From Pachypanchax playfairii (taxonomy: Eukaryota > Chordata > Actinopteri > Cyprinodontiformes > Aplocheilidae): a DNA stretch of 64,000 nucleotides. The stretch spans positions 2,260,076-2,324,075 of the forward strand of contig SSNP01000081.1 of assembly GCA_006937955.1 (NCBI GenBank), given 5' to 3'. Below the pieces are notes generated by a model. That model saw only the letters and a program-made list of their open reading frames with translations. It ran no database searches and had not been told where the DNA came from. The position numbers and the translations under genes were made by a program. Of this stretch, positions 34,201 to 45,700 are shown one piece after another (position 1 is the first letter of the stretch; each line of letters opens with the position of its first letter).

Positions 34201-35913
34201 GGCCTCAGGGGAATCTTACTTAGATTTTAGTCAGACACCAGAAATAATAACTACATTATGTGAGTATCTATGTAAAAACCACACACAAAGAAAAATGTAT
34301 TATGGGAAAGAAACAACAAAGCAATAGGACTAATGGGCGCAAAATCTGAAAACCAAACATTTCTCAAAGCGCAGTTTTCTGTTTGTTTAGCCTGAATAGT
34401 TTATCACATTTATATTAAGAAAAAATACAACAAGATTGTGCAAGACGATAGAGTTCAAACCTAAACATGACACAAACAAAGCAGGTTTAAGGAACAGTGA
34501 AAGGAATTCAGGTGGAAATGAGTTACACAATTCTATGGTTCAATAAAGAGTGACTATTCCTTATCAGGGTGATGCTACAGCAGAGATGCATAAACAGTGT
34601 GTTCTCTAGAACACACTGCAACCCCTTCAGTTTATTGTGCTTGGAAAACAGTGGACGACTATTTACCATCCCAGGCAGTAATTATTACACCACATTCTCT
34701 CTACCCCTCAAATGCCTGACCTGCACCACTATGGGCTGTTGGGGTGATTTATAAGACAATACCTCACATCAGACACAACTAAAGAGGCCATTTTGTGTTT
34801 ATCAGGCAAACACCAGAAGCCGTATCTGCTTCCAACACGCCTAAACACAAGCAATGCACATTTATTCTAAGGTGGCAGAATTTAGATTGTCTGAGTGCTT
34901 TGCCTTTAATAAATAAGCATTTCCAGCTCAGAATGGGGACAATTTATTTTGGTTCAATAGGAACAAAGCTTACTGATAACAAAAGCAACTCTGACTCATT
35001 TCTCACAAGAGTAATTCCCTGATTTGAGAAAAGGGGACATCATCACTAAAAAAGACAACAGACTGTTGCTGGTGGCGCAATAAATTCTAATAAACAAAAA
35101 AGAAGGAAAGAAAAAACAGCTAACTAACAAACACTCAACGAAGGACTCATAAAAAACAGTTTTCAAAACAAAATTCAAAATTTAGACCAATTAAATGTCC
35201 AAATATTCCAAGCATTGATTTATAACTGAATTTGCATCTTTTTCTTTGTTTTTCAGAATTGTAACGTGAATTTTACTACACACGACATGCAAGTGCAAAT
35301 TTAAGAATGGCTTGTTTCACAATTCATTCAAATGTTCTTGAATAAGAATTATACCTCACCATGAGAATTTAGGGTGATTTGACATCTTTATCTGAAAGAA
35401 TACTTTCCAATATAAAGCACATCCAGGCAGACATCACTGTCCTGAATATAAATACCCCCGAAAGGCGTGAGAGATTTGATCTTGGACTGCAGCAAAGGCA
35501 ATGGACTATTGATGATGATACTGATGACAAGGCAGGAGTCCAGAACTGACTAGCTCGTGCCAGCAAGACTTGGCAGGTGTCTCCAGCCTGACCTGAACGG
35601 TTTTCACGCGAAAGGCAACATCTGTACTTCATTTACAAGAAATCGTTTGCGCATGATGTGAAACAAACCCCAAGCAAACAAATTACGTGGCTCACAAGCA
35701 CCGATCGCCCTCAAAACAAATAAACTTCACAGCAGAAGCTTGCGTTAACATCACGTCACCAGGTAGATCCACTTGCCACGTGAGTTTAAATGTCTAGGTA
35801 ATCCACAAGCCGAAATAAAAAGAGAGTACTGAATAAAACAATAATACATAGTATGATAATGTCAAAACACATAAAATAAACCTTACCGGCATCATTTTAG
35901 AGTCGTACCGCAT
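13201..35913 (-). CDS. tp53bp2: ASPP2 / tumour protein p53-binding protein 2, complete
   Basis: This scaffold binds p53 family members, PP1, YAP and polarity proteins and promotes p53-dependent apoptosis. Coding exons (high to low): 35913-35887, 28834-28687, 27794-27681, 25744-25674, 25129-25028, 23723-23549, 23419-23238, 23147-22983, 21322-21275, 20293-20116, 19862-19809, 18232-18116, 17962-17841, 17724-17319, 16667-15805, 15040-14903, 14754-14621, 14450-14284, 14157-13958, 13242-13201. They sum to 3453 bases including stop, 1150 aa, close to human ASPP2 (about 1130). All junctions are GT-AG and the frame is continuous. The N terminus MRYDSKMMP, the coiled coil ([17 protein letters not shown]) and the SH3 residues EGDCMTII point to ASPP2, not the paralogue PPP1R13B. 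Which teleost duplicate (a or b) was not determined. Confidence 0.93.
13292..13932. repeat. Transposon-like repeat filling most of tp53bp2 intron 19
   Basis: The left end TAGGGCTGTGCAATTAATCTAAATT and the right end TAATCGAGCAGGCC are imperfect inverted copies of each other. They resemble the ends of a high-copy teleost DNA repeat with GGGCTGCACGATTAATCG termini. Internal sequence is AT-rich with no transposase. The right end lies about 25 bases inside the intron from the exon 19 donor. Confidence 0.5.
13958..14157 (-). CDS. tp53bp2: tp53bp2 exon 19: SH3 domain
   Basis: The exon encodes [20 protein letters not shown], then [20 protein letters not shown] and [16 protein letters not shown], the conserved SH3 of ASPP proteins. 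ALWDY, the WWW cluster and GYIPRN mark the ligand groove. The frame stays open for 12 more codons and stops at 13919, but the sequence after NLLG is GTGAGTTA, a strong donor. The true C terminus is supplied by the exon at 13242-13201. Confidence 0.93.
14284..15040 (-). CDS. tp53bp2: tp53bp2 exons 16-18: PP1 motif and ankyrin repeats
   Basis: Exon 16 (15040-14903) encodes [18 protein letters not shown] followed by [12 protein letters not shown], which contains the RVKF docking motif for protein phosphatase 1. Exons 17 (14754-14621) and 18 (14450-14284) encode the ankyrin repeats: [34 protein letters not shown] and [18 protein letters not shown]. The tryptophan codon of GWTPLH is split between exons 17 and 18. 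These repeats and the SH3 domain form the p53-binding surface in mammalian ASPP2. Confidence 0.95.
15805..20293 (-). CDS. tp53bp2: tp53bp2 exons 10-15: proline-rich and linker region
   Basis: Residues about 345-924 are low-complexity and proline/serine-rich. Conserved islands are [17 protein letters not shown] (exon 10), [16 protein letters not shown] (exon 13), [13 protein letters not shown] and [13 protein letters not shown] (exon 14). Exon 15 (16667-15805, 863 bases) has [43 protein letters not shown], repeated polyproline runs and the PPPYP segment near its end. The polyproline runs and PPPY motif are the parts expected to bind SH3/WW partners. Short exons 11 (19862-19809) and 12 (18232-18116) resemble nothing specific and are accepted on frame and splice sites. 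Confidence 0.9.
22983..25129 (-). CDS. tp53bp2: tp53bp2 exons 5-8: coiled-coil region
   Basis: Residues about 121-328 are almost wholly charged and glutamine-rich helix: [61 protein letters not shown] and [19 protein letters not shown]. Exons are 25129-25028, 23723-23549, 23419-23238 and 23147-22983. The dense heptads fit a dimerising coiled coil as in ASPP family members. The junction between exons 6 and 7 restores KLVEEIEQ across a split valine codon. Confidence 0.92.
26261..26768. repeat. MITE with GGTACAATATGTAA inverted termini in tp53bp2 intron 3
   Basis: AAGGTACAATATGTAAGAATT at 26262 and TTGTTACATATTGTACCTT near 26749-26767 form terminal inverted repeats of about 19 bases with one mismatch. 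The element is about 507 bases with no coding capacity. Flanks are A-rich, so the target duplication is ambiguous. A poly-A run lies at 26793-26811 just outside. Confidence 0.7.
26936..26938. other. Assembly gap or ambiguity (NNN)
   Basis: Three undetermined bases lie within intron 3 of tp53bp2. A further single N is at 58620. They do not touch any coding exon. Confidence 0.99.
27681..28834 (-). CDS. tp53bp2: tp53bp2 exons 2-3: Ras-association/ubiquitin-like N-terminal domain
   Basis: Residues about 10-96 read [19 protein letters not shown] through [13 protein letters not shown] to [14 protein letters not shown]. This is the beta-grasp N-terminal domain of ASPP1/2. Exon 2 is 28834-28687 and exon 3 is 27794-27681. 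The glycine codon at the exon 3/4 junction is split, giving ESGGSRG. The block is well conserved against remembered mammalian ASPP2. Confidence 0.9.
28835..35886. other. tp53bp2 intron 1, no coding exon seen
   Basis: Roughly 7 kb of AT-rich sequence without credible exons or recognised repeats. There is a C-rich patch near 29999-30017. Short open frames lack family similarity and codon bias. Large first introns of this kind often carry enhancers, but nothing in the bases identifies one. Confidence 0.5.
35887..35913 (-). CDS. tp53bp2: tp53bp2 coding exon 1 (nine codons)
   Basis: This exon encodes only MRYDSKMMP before a GTAAGG donor (plus 35881-35886). The residues correspond to the start of the long ASPP2 isoform, which I recall as MRFGSKMMP in mammals, so the first ATG is preferred over the two internal ATGs. 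It is separated from exon 2 by an intron of about 7.05 kb, the largest in the gene, in which no other coding exon was seen. Confidence 0.85.
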
Positions 35914-36099
35914 TTAGGTAACCAACACGGCATGAATTCCCACGGGCAGTTTCGACGAAAGCGGTTGGACTGGTGATGTATTTAATCCCGCAGCAGCCTA
36001 AACCGGACGACAGGTTACTTACTTTCTCCAGCTCGGGGCTCCCTTCCTGTGATAAAAAGAAAACACGTCATGTGTTTAATTCGAATAATAGTGTAAAAT

Positions 36100-37080
36100 A
36101 CAGTGATGATAATCTAATGGAGTTTCGTGGACTTGTTGCTACGGATAACAAGGCCTAAGCAACAAAAGTTTCCGTTTAGTTGCGCGAGCGTCGCAGCAAC
36201 TTTGAAACGATTGGTTTCGGGCGCGAGGAACAACGGGAAGGAAAAATACAACTTCGAAAATAAAACACACACGTGCGACAATACAGAATGAAAAATATTT
36301 TACTTACTAAAAGAAGATAAGGTACTAAGCTTGAAACCCCGTGAACTCACAGCTTTCCTCCACAGTCGAAGCCTATCCCAATGTGACGTAGCGAAAGGAA
36401 GTTGATTCCACTTTGGAATGTAGGCTCCGCCTCCCGAAGCGGAGCCCCCCCCTCCCTGTGTACTACTACTTGTAATATTATTATTATATTGTATTATCTT
36501 ATTCTGCTGTTTTATCAAAGATTGAATGTAAAATAGAGGAGTGGTGGGTGGGAATTTAAAGGTTTCCTCTACAGTCAGTCCAGAAACCGTAAACAAATTA
36601 TATGATGATATACTTGTAAAAAAAGCAGCAGAAGGCAAGTTACAGTCTCTCAGTACTGAACAAATAGGTTTGATGATAAATTGTAAAACATCTGTTTATA
36701 ATGTTTACAATGCTCCGATGACCAAAATGAAACAATGATAACTTCTTGTAGTCAAGAAACTTTATCTTTTTTATGTAGTTTTTGCGTTTAACATAATCAT
36801 AATAACAAATCGGATTAAAAATGTTTAATTTAACCACCGGGTAAATACAATTTGATTTCCGTTTCAGTGATTAGATAAAATTTTTTTTTTTTCTTGTACT
36901 ACAAGGTCCAGAATTCTGTTTTACGGAAAGCCAGAGGGTTCAATCCGGCTAGCAACCGCACATCTTGTACACGTTCGTTGTCGCTTCCCTGTTTGCACGT
37001 TGTTCTCTGGAGTTCAGGTGTTTTGCATAAAGGAGTAGCTTGCTTTCGTCTTATCGGTGTGAGAGACACTGCCTGAAGTC
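36100..37080. promoter_or_regulatory. Divergent promoter region between tp53bp2 and xpo5
   Basis: The start codons of the two genes lie 1.17 kb apart and face away from each other. Around 36181-36240 the sequence is CpG-rich relative to its surroundings (TGCGCGAGCGTCGC, GGGCGCGAGG) and contains an inverted CCAAT box (ATTGG at 36210-36214). A TGACGT half-site lies near 36383. Minus-strand donors near 36025 and 36306 could belong to non-coding first exons of tp53bp2. Start sites cannot be placed from sequence alone. Confidence 0.5.
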
Positions 37081-39698
37081 ATGGCTGAGCAGGTGGCTGC
37101 CATGTGCGACCAACTTATAAAAGCTGTGCTTGTGATGATGGATGCAGAAACAAGCCAAAATTACCGAATGGAGGCCTTAAAGGTAGCACGAACGTTACCA
37201 GTTGCTAGTTAGCTTCTAGTTAGCACAGCTTTGCGCAATTTTTATTTATTTTTGGGAAGTATTATTAGTCAGTGTAATGGAATACAATATCGGTATTATT
37301 TGGTGATGTCTTCGTAACTGCAGCTTGGAAGTGTATAGTGAACCTAATCTTATTAAAAGCATCAAAACTCCTTGTTGGTGTGTTAGCTCATTCATTTGAT
37401 TCAATGTTTACAAGTCGCTGTCTGAGTCATTAACACGTGCATTCTACTTTAAACTAATTCAAATGTTTTTTTATGTGTTTGTTCTTAGCGTCTTTACATT
37501 GAAATAATAAACCTGCCTCTAAAAACAAAACAACGATTTATCTTCTTCAGTTTTGCGAAGACTTTAAAGAGACGAACACCCTTTGTGTACCATGTGGCCT
37601 ACGGTTAAGTGATAAAACCCACCCAGCTCTGGTGAGGCACTTTGGTTTGCAAATACTGGAGCATGTCATAAAGTAAGTGACATGAATGTGGCATAAATAA
37701 ATGAAGAACAAGATAAAAGCTTCATATTTGACAGATTGGGGTTTTTGATATTGCAGGTTTCGATGGAACAACATGCAACAACAAGAGAAAGTCCAGTTGA
37801 AGGAGTGTGCAATGCAGCTGTTATCAAATGTAAGGATGATAATAAAACAGTGTAACATCACGTGTTGTTACAGTTTAAATCACACTACAGGACTGTGTTG
37901 CTTGTCTTTTAACATCTGTCACATCCACTGGGTCTTATCAGGGTACTCACTCTATCCTGGAGGAAGAGAGCCACGTCAAAGATGCACTATCTCGAATAAT
38001 AGTGGAAATGATAAAAAGAGAATGGCCTCAACATTGGCCAGATATGCTGAAAGAGATGGAGGCCCTCACCAGCCAAGGGGTGAGTGACATATATGGTGCA
38101 GGAAGTGTTGCTTGTTTCCTCAACCAGTTTGAATTGAATTTGAATAGGATTATGTAATAAGTTTTAAGCAAATGAATTCCTTTGGATTATTAGTTATACT
38201 CCTTTTCAGGTGACATCACCACATAAGCTTGGCAACTGTTCAGCTGATGATATCATATGGCGTGTACTTGTACTTATATAGTGCTTTACTCAGGTCCTAC
38301 GACCCCCAAAGCGCTTCACACTACAGTATCATATCTCACCTATGAACCTTAACTGTTTTATTTAACCTGTATCGTCCAAGTATTTGGACTTTTCCAAGTT
38401 TAATTGAAAAGAAATGTGACCAGCCTCTTTCTTAAAACTTTCCTTGTCAAGATTTTTTGTGCTAAATATTTTAAAGTAAGATAAAATGTATTTGTGTGTG
38501 TTAGGAGGTGCAGACAGAACTGGTCATGCTGATCCTTTTGAGGTTGGCAGAGGATGTGATAACGTTCCAGACGTTGCCCACCCAGAGACGCAGAGACATC
38601 CAGCAGACTCTAACCCAAAACATGGACAGCATCTTCAGTTTTATGATCGCTATCCTACATGTGAATCTCGAAGACTATCGTAAAGCGGTCAGTGAAGTCT
38701 TAAAATTATTATTTCACTTCTAAAAATAGTAATTGAACTTTATTGTGAGTTTATTTGTGTTTTTTTGTCATGCAGAGAGAGTTAACTGGACATGAACTGC
38801 AGGTAAAAGAAAAAGAAAATACATCTCTGCTCTAAATTGAACCCGATTAAAGTGATTGTTCTTATCGTTTTGGACATTTTCGCCCACACACAGGCCAAAG
38901 CTCACTGTCGAGTAGCTGTGGCTGCACTTAATACACTCGCAGGTTACATAGATTGGGTGTCTTTGGTGCACATTACCTGTGGAAACTGTCAGCTGCTGGA
39001 GATGTTGTGTCTGCTGCTGAGTGAACCGGAGCTGCAGCTCGAGGCTTCAGAGTGTCTGCTCATCGCCTTGAGTCGGAAGGTGAGTTACAGGATGAATTTC
39101 TAAAATGTTAGTGAGGTTATTTCATTGTAGGTGACATCAGCTGATTTGTGTTGTGAAGTCTTTTCCTGCTGAATTCACCCCCCCCCCCCAAAAAAAAAAA
39201 ATCTGCAGGATTTACTGCAGTGATCACCAATTCATTGGCCCCTAAAAAACTGAAATATTAATGTGTAGTTGTGACTTTTTAACACTGTTTGTTTTAGCAT
39301 ACCAAGCGTGAAGTGATTGTATAAAACATTTCTGTTTATTTGATAAGAAGCCGTCTAAAAACTCCGGAGTCATTACAGAATTAAAACTTCTAGCAACATT
39401 TGTACAGGCCGTGAAAATCTCAGCTCCGTGATTGTCTCAAACAAAACAGCAGCTGGTGAGAGAAGTTTAAGAAATTATTCAGAAAGAATCTCTTCATCTG
39501 CTAAATAAACATTTTGGCTGCAATTTACTTTCTTTTATTTGGCTCGAGGTGTTGGGAATAACTGGCTGTAACTTTTTGCTGTTAATAAAACTACAAAGTA
39601 GGAACGATTGGAGAGTGTTGTGATGTTGTTAATAACACAATCTGTCATATTTCTCAGCTGATCAGAAGCCAAATTAACCCACTGTTTGTTGACAATGT

Positions 39699-39729
<31 letters not shown>

Positions 39730-42700
39730 TTTCACAGGGTAAACTGGAGGAGAGGAAACCGTTCATGCTGCTGTTTGATGATGTGGCTATCTGCTACATC
39801 CTGTCTGCAGCCCAGTGAGTCCAGATGCTGTTCAGCTCTTATTCTCTGTTAGCTTTAGACAACACAACATTTTAATGCTAATAACAAACTGTTTGTGTGT
39901 CTGTACAGGTCAGCAGACGGGCTGGCATTATGTATAAATCCCTCAGACCCACAGTGAGTTATGTTGATCAGCTTCTGTTGTATAAAACTGTGAAAAAAGT
40001 GGATTTATTCACCATCTGGCTGTTTCTCAAAGTTGTTTGTTTTTATTTCCTGTTCACCTTTAGAGCAGTGGAGGTGGTGGAGCGGCGGTACACGTTCCTG
40101 AAGAGACTCTGTCAGGTTTTATGCGCTCTGGGATTCCAGCTCTGCTCGTTAGTGGTCAGTCACAGTCCTGTAAAATGTTGACGATTTTTGTAGCTCTTCT
40201 GGTTTTTGTTTTCTTATTAAAAAGCTGGAAATCTCTCTGCAGGGCTCAATTGTACAAGTTGAAGTACCTGCAAATCTGAGCAAATACACAGAGGCCTTAT
40301 TTGCCTTCACTACACATTCCAGTTTGGTGAGATTCTTACTGATTCTTTGCAGACTAGAGGTTGTTTTTGTGGATTTCAGTAAATCTATAATCATTTTTTA
40401 TGTTTTACAGTTTTTAAAATCCTGCACTGTGTCAACATGGGCAGCTTTATTCAGACACGAGACTCTGTCAAAAGTCGCTGTCGTTCAGGAAATGGCCATC
40501 AAATACCTCAAAGCAGCTATGACCAACCTTGTTAAGGTCAGATACTGGTTGTCAGTAGTATCTTTAGCAGGATAAATGGAAAAATAAACTCCCATCTAAT
40601 ATTACGCTTCATATTCCTACAGACCGGCTTCCCATCCAGACACGACAGTCCAAGTTGTGAGTACTCCCGTATGGACTTTGACAGCGATGAAGATTTCATC
40701 ACTTTCTTTAACCGTAGGTGTTTATGATTCGGTTTAATGTCTACCAGGTGAAGTTCCTTAATTTTGATGTTTAAATCTTAAACGAAAAACTTTTTTTGTT
40801 TTCTGTTCTTTAAAGCTTATCGATCACAGCAGGGGGACATTTTGAGGATTACAAGTCGTATTGCTCCACTTGAAGCTTTCCAGACAGCAGCAGAGTGGCT
40901 AAAGTATCAGGTTTCTTCTCCGGTTGATCCTGGAGACACAGTGTGTACGTGTTCTTAATTCAACATTGTTGATTTTGTTTTTTTTTTATCCTGTAAGACG
41001 TGGTTTATTACAGTACCATCAGAAATATACTTGTTACACGATTAAGACTATAAATAAACTTTGTATCTTATTTTGTCTCCGTCCAGCGAAGACCGGGGAG
41101 GGCATGTGTTCTCTGATGTCCCCATCAGTCATCCAGTGGGATGCAGAGACAGTTTTCATGGAGTGTGTGATGTCTCAGATCCTCAAAAGTTTGGACGAGG
41201 AGGTGATGATAAATAACAAACAATACAAAATGTGTTTTTAAACTACTAAATGAATAACGTAAGTTATTCTGATACTTTTGTCTCAAACTGTGTAGAAGTT
41301 GCCGATCGATCAGAGCATGGAGCTGCTGCAGGCTCTGCTGGACTATGAGACCAGAGATCCTCTCATCCTGTCCTGTGTGCTCAGCAACATCTCAGCGCTG
41401 TTTCCATTCATCATCCACAGACCACAGTTTCTACCACAAGTCCTCTCCAAGGTCAGAAAATATTTAATCTAAGACGGTGTTTGTTCATAGATTTTGTAAT
41501 TTTGTAATTCATATTTGCTTGGCAATTATTAAATTCTTATCTGGTTCTTTTAGTAACATTTGATTTGTTGTTTTGGCTCCGCAGCTGTTTAAATCAATCA
41601 CATTTGAAATTGATCCAGAAAACAAGGTGAGTTCTTTCACGGTCGGGATTGTAAACGTTTTCCTTCTCATTTAAAATTACAAACTAAAATGTCTGTTTTT
41701 AGTCACCTTGGACTCGGGCTGTGAAGAGTGTGAGGAGACACGCCTGCTCTTCTGTCATTAAAATTTGTCGGGACTACCCACAATTCATCTTGGTAAAAAC
41801 CAGTTTCATTAAATATTAAGTGGATTCTAGGCAGGCGATGCTGATTGATGGTTGCAGGGACCTTCTTCTTTGGTTGATTTTTTTTTCTTTTCCACAGCCT
41901 TCCTTTGACATGTTCTACAGTCATGTAAAGAAACTGTTTTCAGGCGATGTAATGCTGACGTACATGGAGAAATGTTCACTGATAGAAGCGTTGGTGCTCA
42001 TCACTAACCAGTTCAAAGACTTTGAAAAGCAAAAGGCTTTTCTAGATGAACTAATGGCCTCGGTGGTTGCAGAGTGGACCTCAGAAGAGATTAGAAGGTG
42101 TGTGAATATTTTTTCTTTAAATTTCTGTGATGTTTTGCTTCTTATGTGATGAAGTAATGTTGCATCTCATTGTTTTTCAGTGCGTTTTGGGACCCTGTGA
42201 AGTTCTTATCCTTTGTTGGAGCTGACCAGGTGGTTACAGAGAGCGGTGAAGATACAGCGGGGCTTAACAGAGGGCGGGTAAGTACCGTATATACTCGTGT
42301 ATAAGTCGGACCTCTTTCTCAGCAGAAAAATTGAGGAATTTAGCATTGACCCGCGTATAAGTCGGTGTCAGAATCAGTTTGTCAGGAAGTCCCAGTGATG
42401 AAGGGTGTTTGTGAAAATGAGCGCAGAAAATAATGAAAATCGGTACTTTCGGCAATCGTTTGTCATGTTTGTTGTTGTTTTTATTCTTTTATGTATGAAT
42501 TGTTTGTAATACATGACATATAAGATTCAAATATGTGTATTTTATTTCAGAAACTGATATATTTATTAAAAAGATATAACATGTCTTTGATAATCCATGC
42601 TGATAAGGAACATCGTTCGCTCGTCCGAGTACTTGCTCCAGTCCCCAAGCTGTCGACATTTTCCTCTGGAAAAAAACTACTTCTTCCCGATATCTCGCGT

Positions 42701-45700
42701 ATAAGTCGGAACCCCTCTTCAGACCTGAAATTTACTCCTCAAAAAATCGACTTATACGCGAGTATATGCGGTATGAAGATGGCTCGGCATGCAAGCAGCT
42801 GCAGGAGGAGAGAAAGAGAGACTTTACTAACTCCAACATACATGTTGAAATGAACACGAGTGTCAGATTCTTTAATAATACAGACTATTTTTGCTAGCTC
42901 TCTGTCTCTCATAGATGAAAAACTGCACTTTTTTAAGTTTGAATTCTGAGTCCGACTTCACATCCAGGTTGGAAACAAAAAGTGACAACGGCAGTTTGAT
43001 GATGACAAAAAGTCTCTTAGACTGTCAGAAAAACTTCCCTCAGCAACTAATGACTTAAACCAGCTGAGAAACTTTGTATTCCTCCTGTATAACATTGTGC
43101 TCCAGGCAAGATAACAGAATTTTCTGCTCAGCTTTGTCCACAGCTGCAGTCCAGCATCAGAAAAACCGCATCCCCAGTCTGTGGCGAGTAAAACATCATT
43201 CAGACATTTAAAAGTGCAGGACAGGGTTTACATTCCACACTGGGAAACCTCAGTTATATTATCTTTATGTGGAAAGACCGTCAGTTGGGTAAAAAACAAT
43301 TTTTTCTAAGGTTTTGGAAAATAATGTCTAGATAATGGTCTAAAATTAAACATATCTGAAGGAACAATATCAGGATTTTTGAGAAGTGGTTTTATAAGTG
43401 CATTTTTAGCTGCATCAAAAACACAGTTTCCTTTGTATAAACAACTAAATAATGTAATTATAGCATCAGTTCATAGCTATAATGTGTAAATATTAAAAGC
43501 ATTTTGTTGCAAATTGTCTTCGTGCAGCAAATAGTTATTAGTTTGATTGTTTCTTGTGGTCAGCAGCGTCTCATCTTTATTATTTCAGGTGAGCTTCTGT
43601 TTGTTTGCTATGCTAGCGGTGGTGAAACGATCACGCTGGCCTGCAGATCTAGAAGAAGCCAAAGCTGGGGGTTTTGTGGTGGGTTACACACCTGCTGGAG
43701 CCCCAATCTACAGAAACCCCTTCGCTACACAGTTCCTGGCCCTCCTGCCCAACCTGCTGGCTCTCATAAGGTACATCTACCTGTTTTTACTGCTTTTAAA
43801 GCAGTTCTCCAATTATTTGGTTAGTTTTACCCTTTTGACTCTTCTACTGTTGTTTTAGAGGTTAAAGCAATCTGAGCTGTCTAAACTAATGGATTTATTT
43901 TTTAAAGATTAGTGCCTTGTTTTTGTTGTTGTTTTTAACCTAAACCTTGTTTGTGTCGCACTGCAGGACTCAAAATGTTTTGTTTGCTCCAGAGAACGTG
44001 TCTCGTCTTAGTGAAACCTTCACCGGAGTCTACGACGTGATGGAAGCAGAAAAGAACATCATTCTCAGTAAGGAGCTATGTTCATGTTCTTTTGCTCCAG
44101 ATGAGCAGAAACATAAAAACTAGATATTTAAACCATCTGATCTGAACATCTTTGTGTTCCGTTTCCAGGTCTTCCTCATCATCCGCTGGATGTTTACGAC
44201 TCTCCTGTGTACAGAAACAGTCCAGAGTGCATGCAGAGGTTTTTCTGCACAATATATGACAACTGGTTTGTTTTAATGCCTCGTTATTATTATTTTCATC
44301 ACATTATTTAGGATTCACTGCTGTATTTCTCTAATTTATGGGTGCCTCCTCTTCCTCTTTCTTCTTCACCTCTGCAGCTTCCATGTCCTGGGTGGTGCCG
44401 GTCCAGCTCTGCAGCAGGAGTTCTACACTGTGGAGAAGTTGGCTGAAGGATTAACCAGCTCTGCTTTTGCCTCCATCGACCACGTGCCCGACCACAGACT
44501 TCGCCCAATGCTTCATATCCTTTTTTATTCATTTATTTTTTAAATTGCGTTTTTACCATGTCTATCATAAAAACAAGATACCATTAAAGGTTTAAAGTGA
44601 TATTTTAAAAGATGAACTTTTATTTTGTAGTAACCCTGATTTGCCTTAACCAGTGTGCACGGCTGTTTGTGAAGCAGCTCGTACTTGCGTGTCCTCCTGA
44701 GTACTACAGCAGTCTACTACACCCTCTGCTGGTCCCTCTGTTCACCTACATGCTGGAGGTCAGAGTCTAGTTCTGTATGTTGTAGAACCCTATAAAATCC
44801 ATAAAAGAATTTTTTATTTTTTTAGAATTCGATCTTTTACGTTCTAATCATATTTATTCACCTAAATTATGGGCTGGATGAAAAAAAAAAAAATGTCAGT
44901 ACAATAGGGGGAAAAATCCCAAATTTAATGACAATATAACAAACTTAAACAGAACATTTATTTTAGTAGAATCTGATTCGACAGACAGATCTACAAAATG
45001 TTCACCGATATCAGCAAAGATTCCAAGTTTTAGAACAGATTACATTTTATTTATTGATCAGATCATAACTCCTCATGTTTGTATATTCTTGTAGAATTTG
45101 TGTTTGTTAAATGTTTCTGCTTGATATTACAGAGACTTAAAGTCAAATGGCAGGTGATCAGTGAGAGGACGCCTGTAGAGTAAGTTGTATTCAAATGTTT
45201 TGATGTAAATGTTTAACTGAAGCTTGTGTTGCTGCAGTGTTTTGTTTGTATGAACAGAAAGAAATTCATTCTATTAATCGCTGTTGCTTTTAATATCCTC
45301 GAGTCTTTAACATTCCTTGTTGGTGCAGCCATGTTTGTGACCTTGCTGTGTTTTTAGTGGCGAGGATGAAGAAGAGCAGGAGCCCTGTCAGGACAGCCAG
45401 GTGACGCAGGAGATGTTGGAGGAGGAGCTTGTACGCCTGCTCACCAGAGATGTTCTGGATCTTCTCAGTAAGTTTCTGTTTTCATGTACAGCATGTGATC
45501 AGCTCTTGTTGTAAGACAGTGAATAAAGTGCAAACTGGATTTGTGGCGGTCAAATCATTCAGATGTTCTTTTCTTTTAGCCGTCAGCTGCATTGCCAAAA
45601 AGATTCCTGAACCTGCAGAACATAAAGAAGAAGTTGATGGTAAGAGTGGGAAAAAAAAAGTTCTTTTCTCAAGTCTGAGCAAATTTTCACTTGAAATGTG

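Noticed and set aside
42285..42771. Palindromic termini considered as a pre-miRNA hairpin near the miRNA exporter gene
   Set aside because: The arms are about 450 bases apart and flanked by TA duplications, which fits a MITE.
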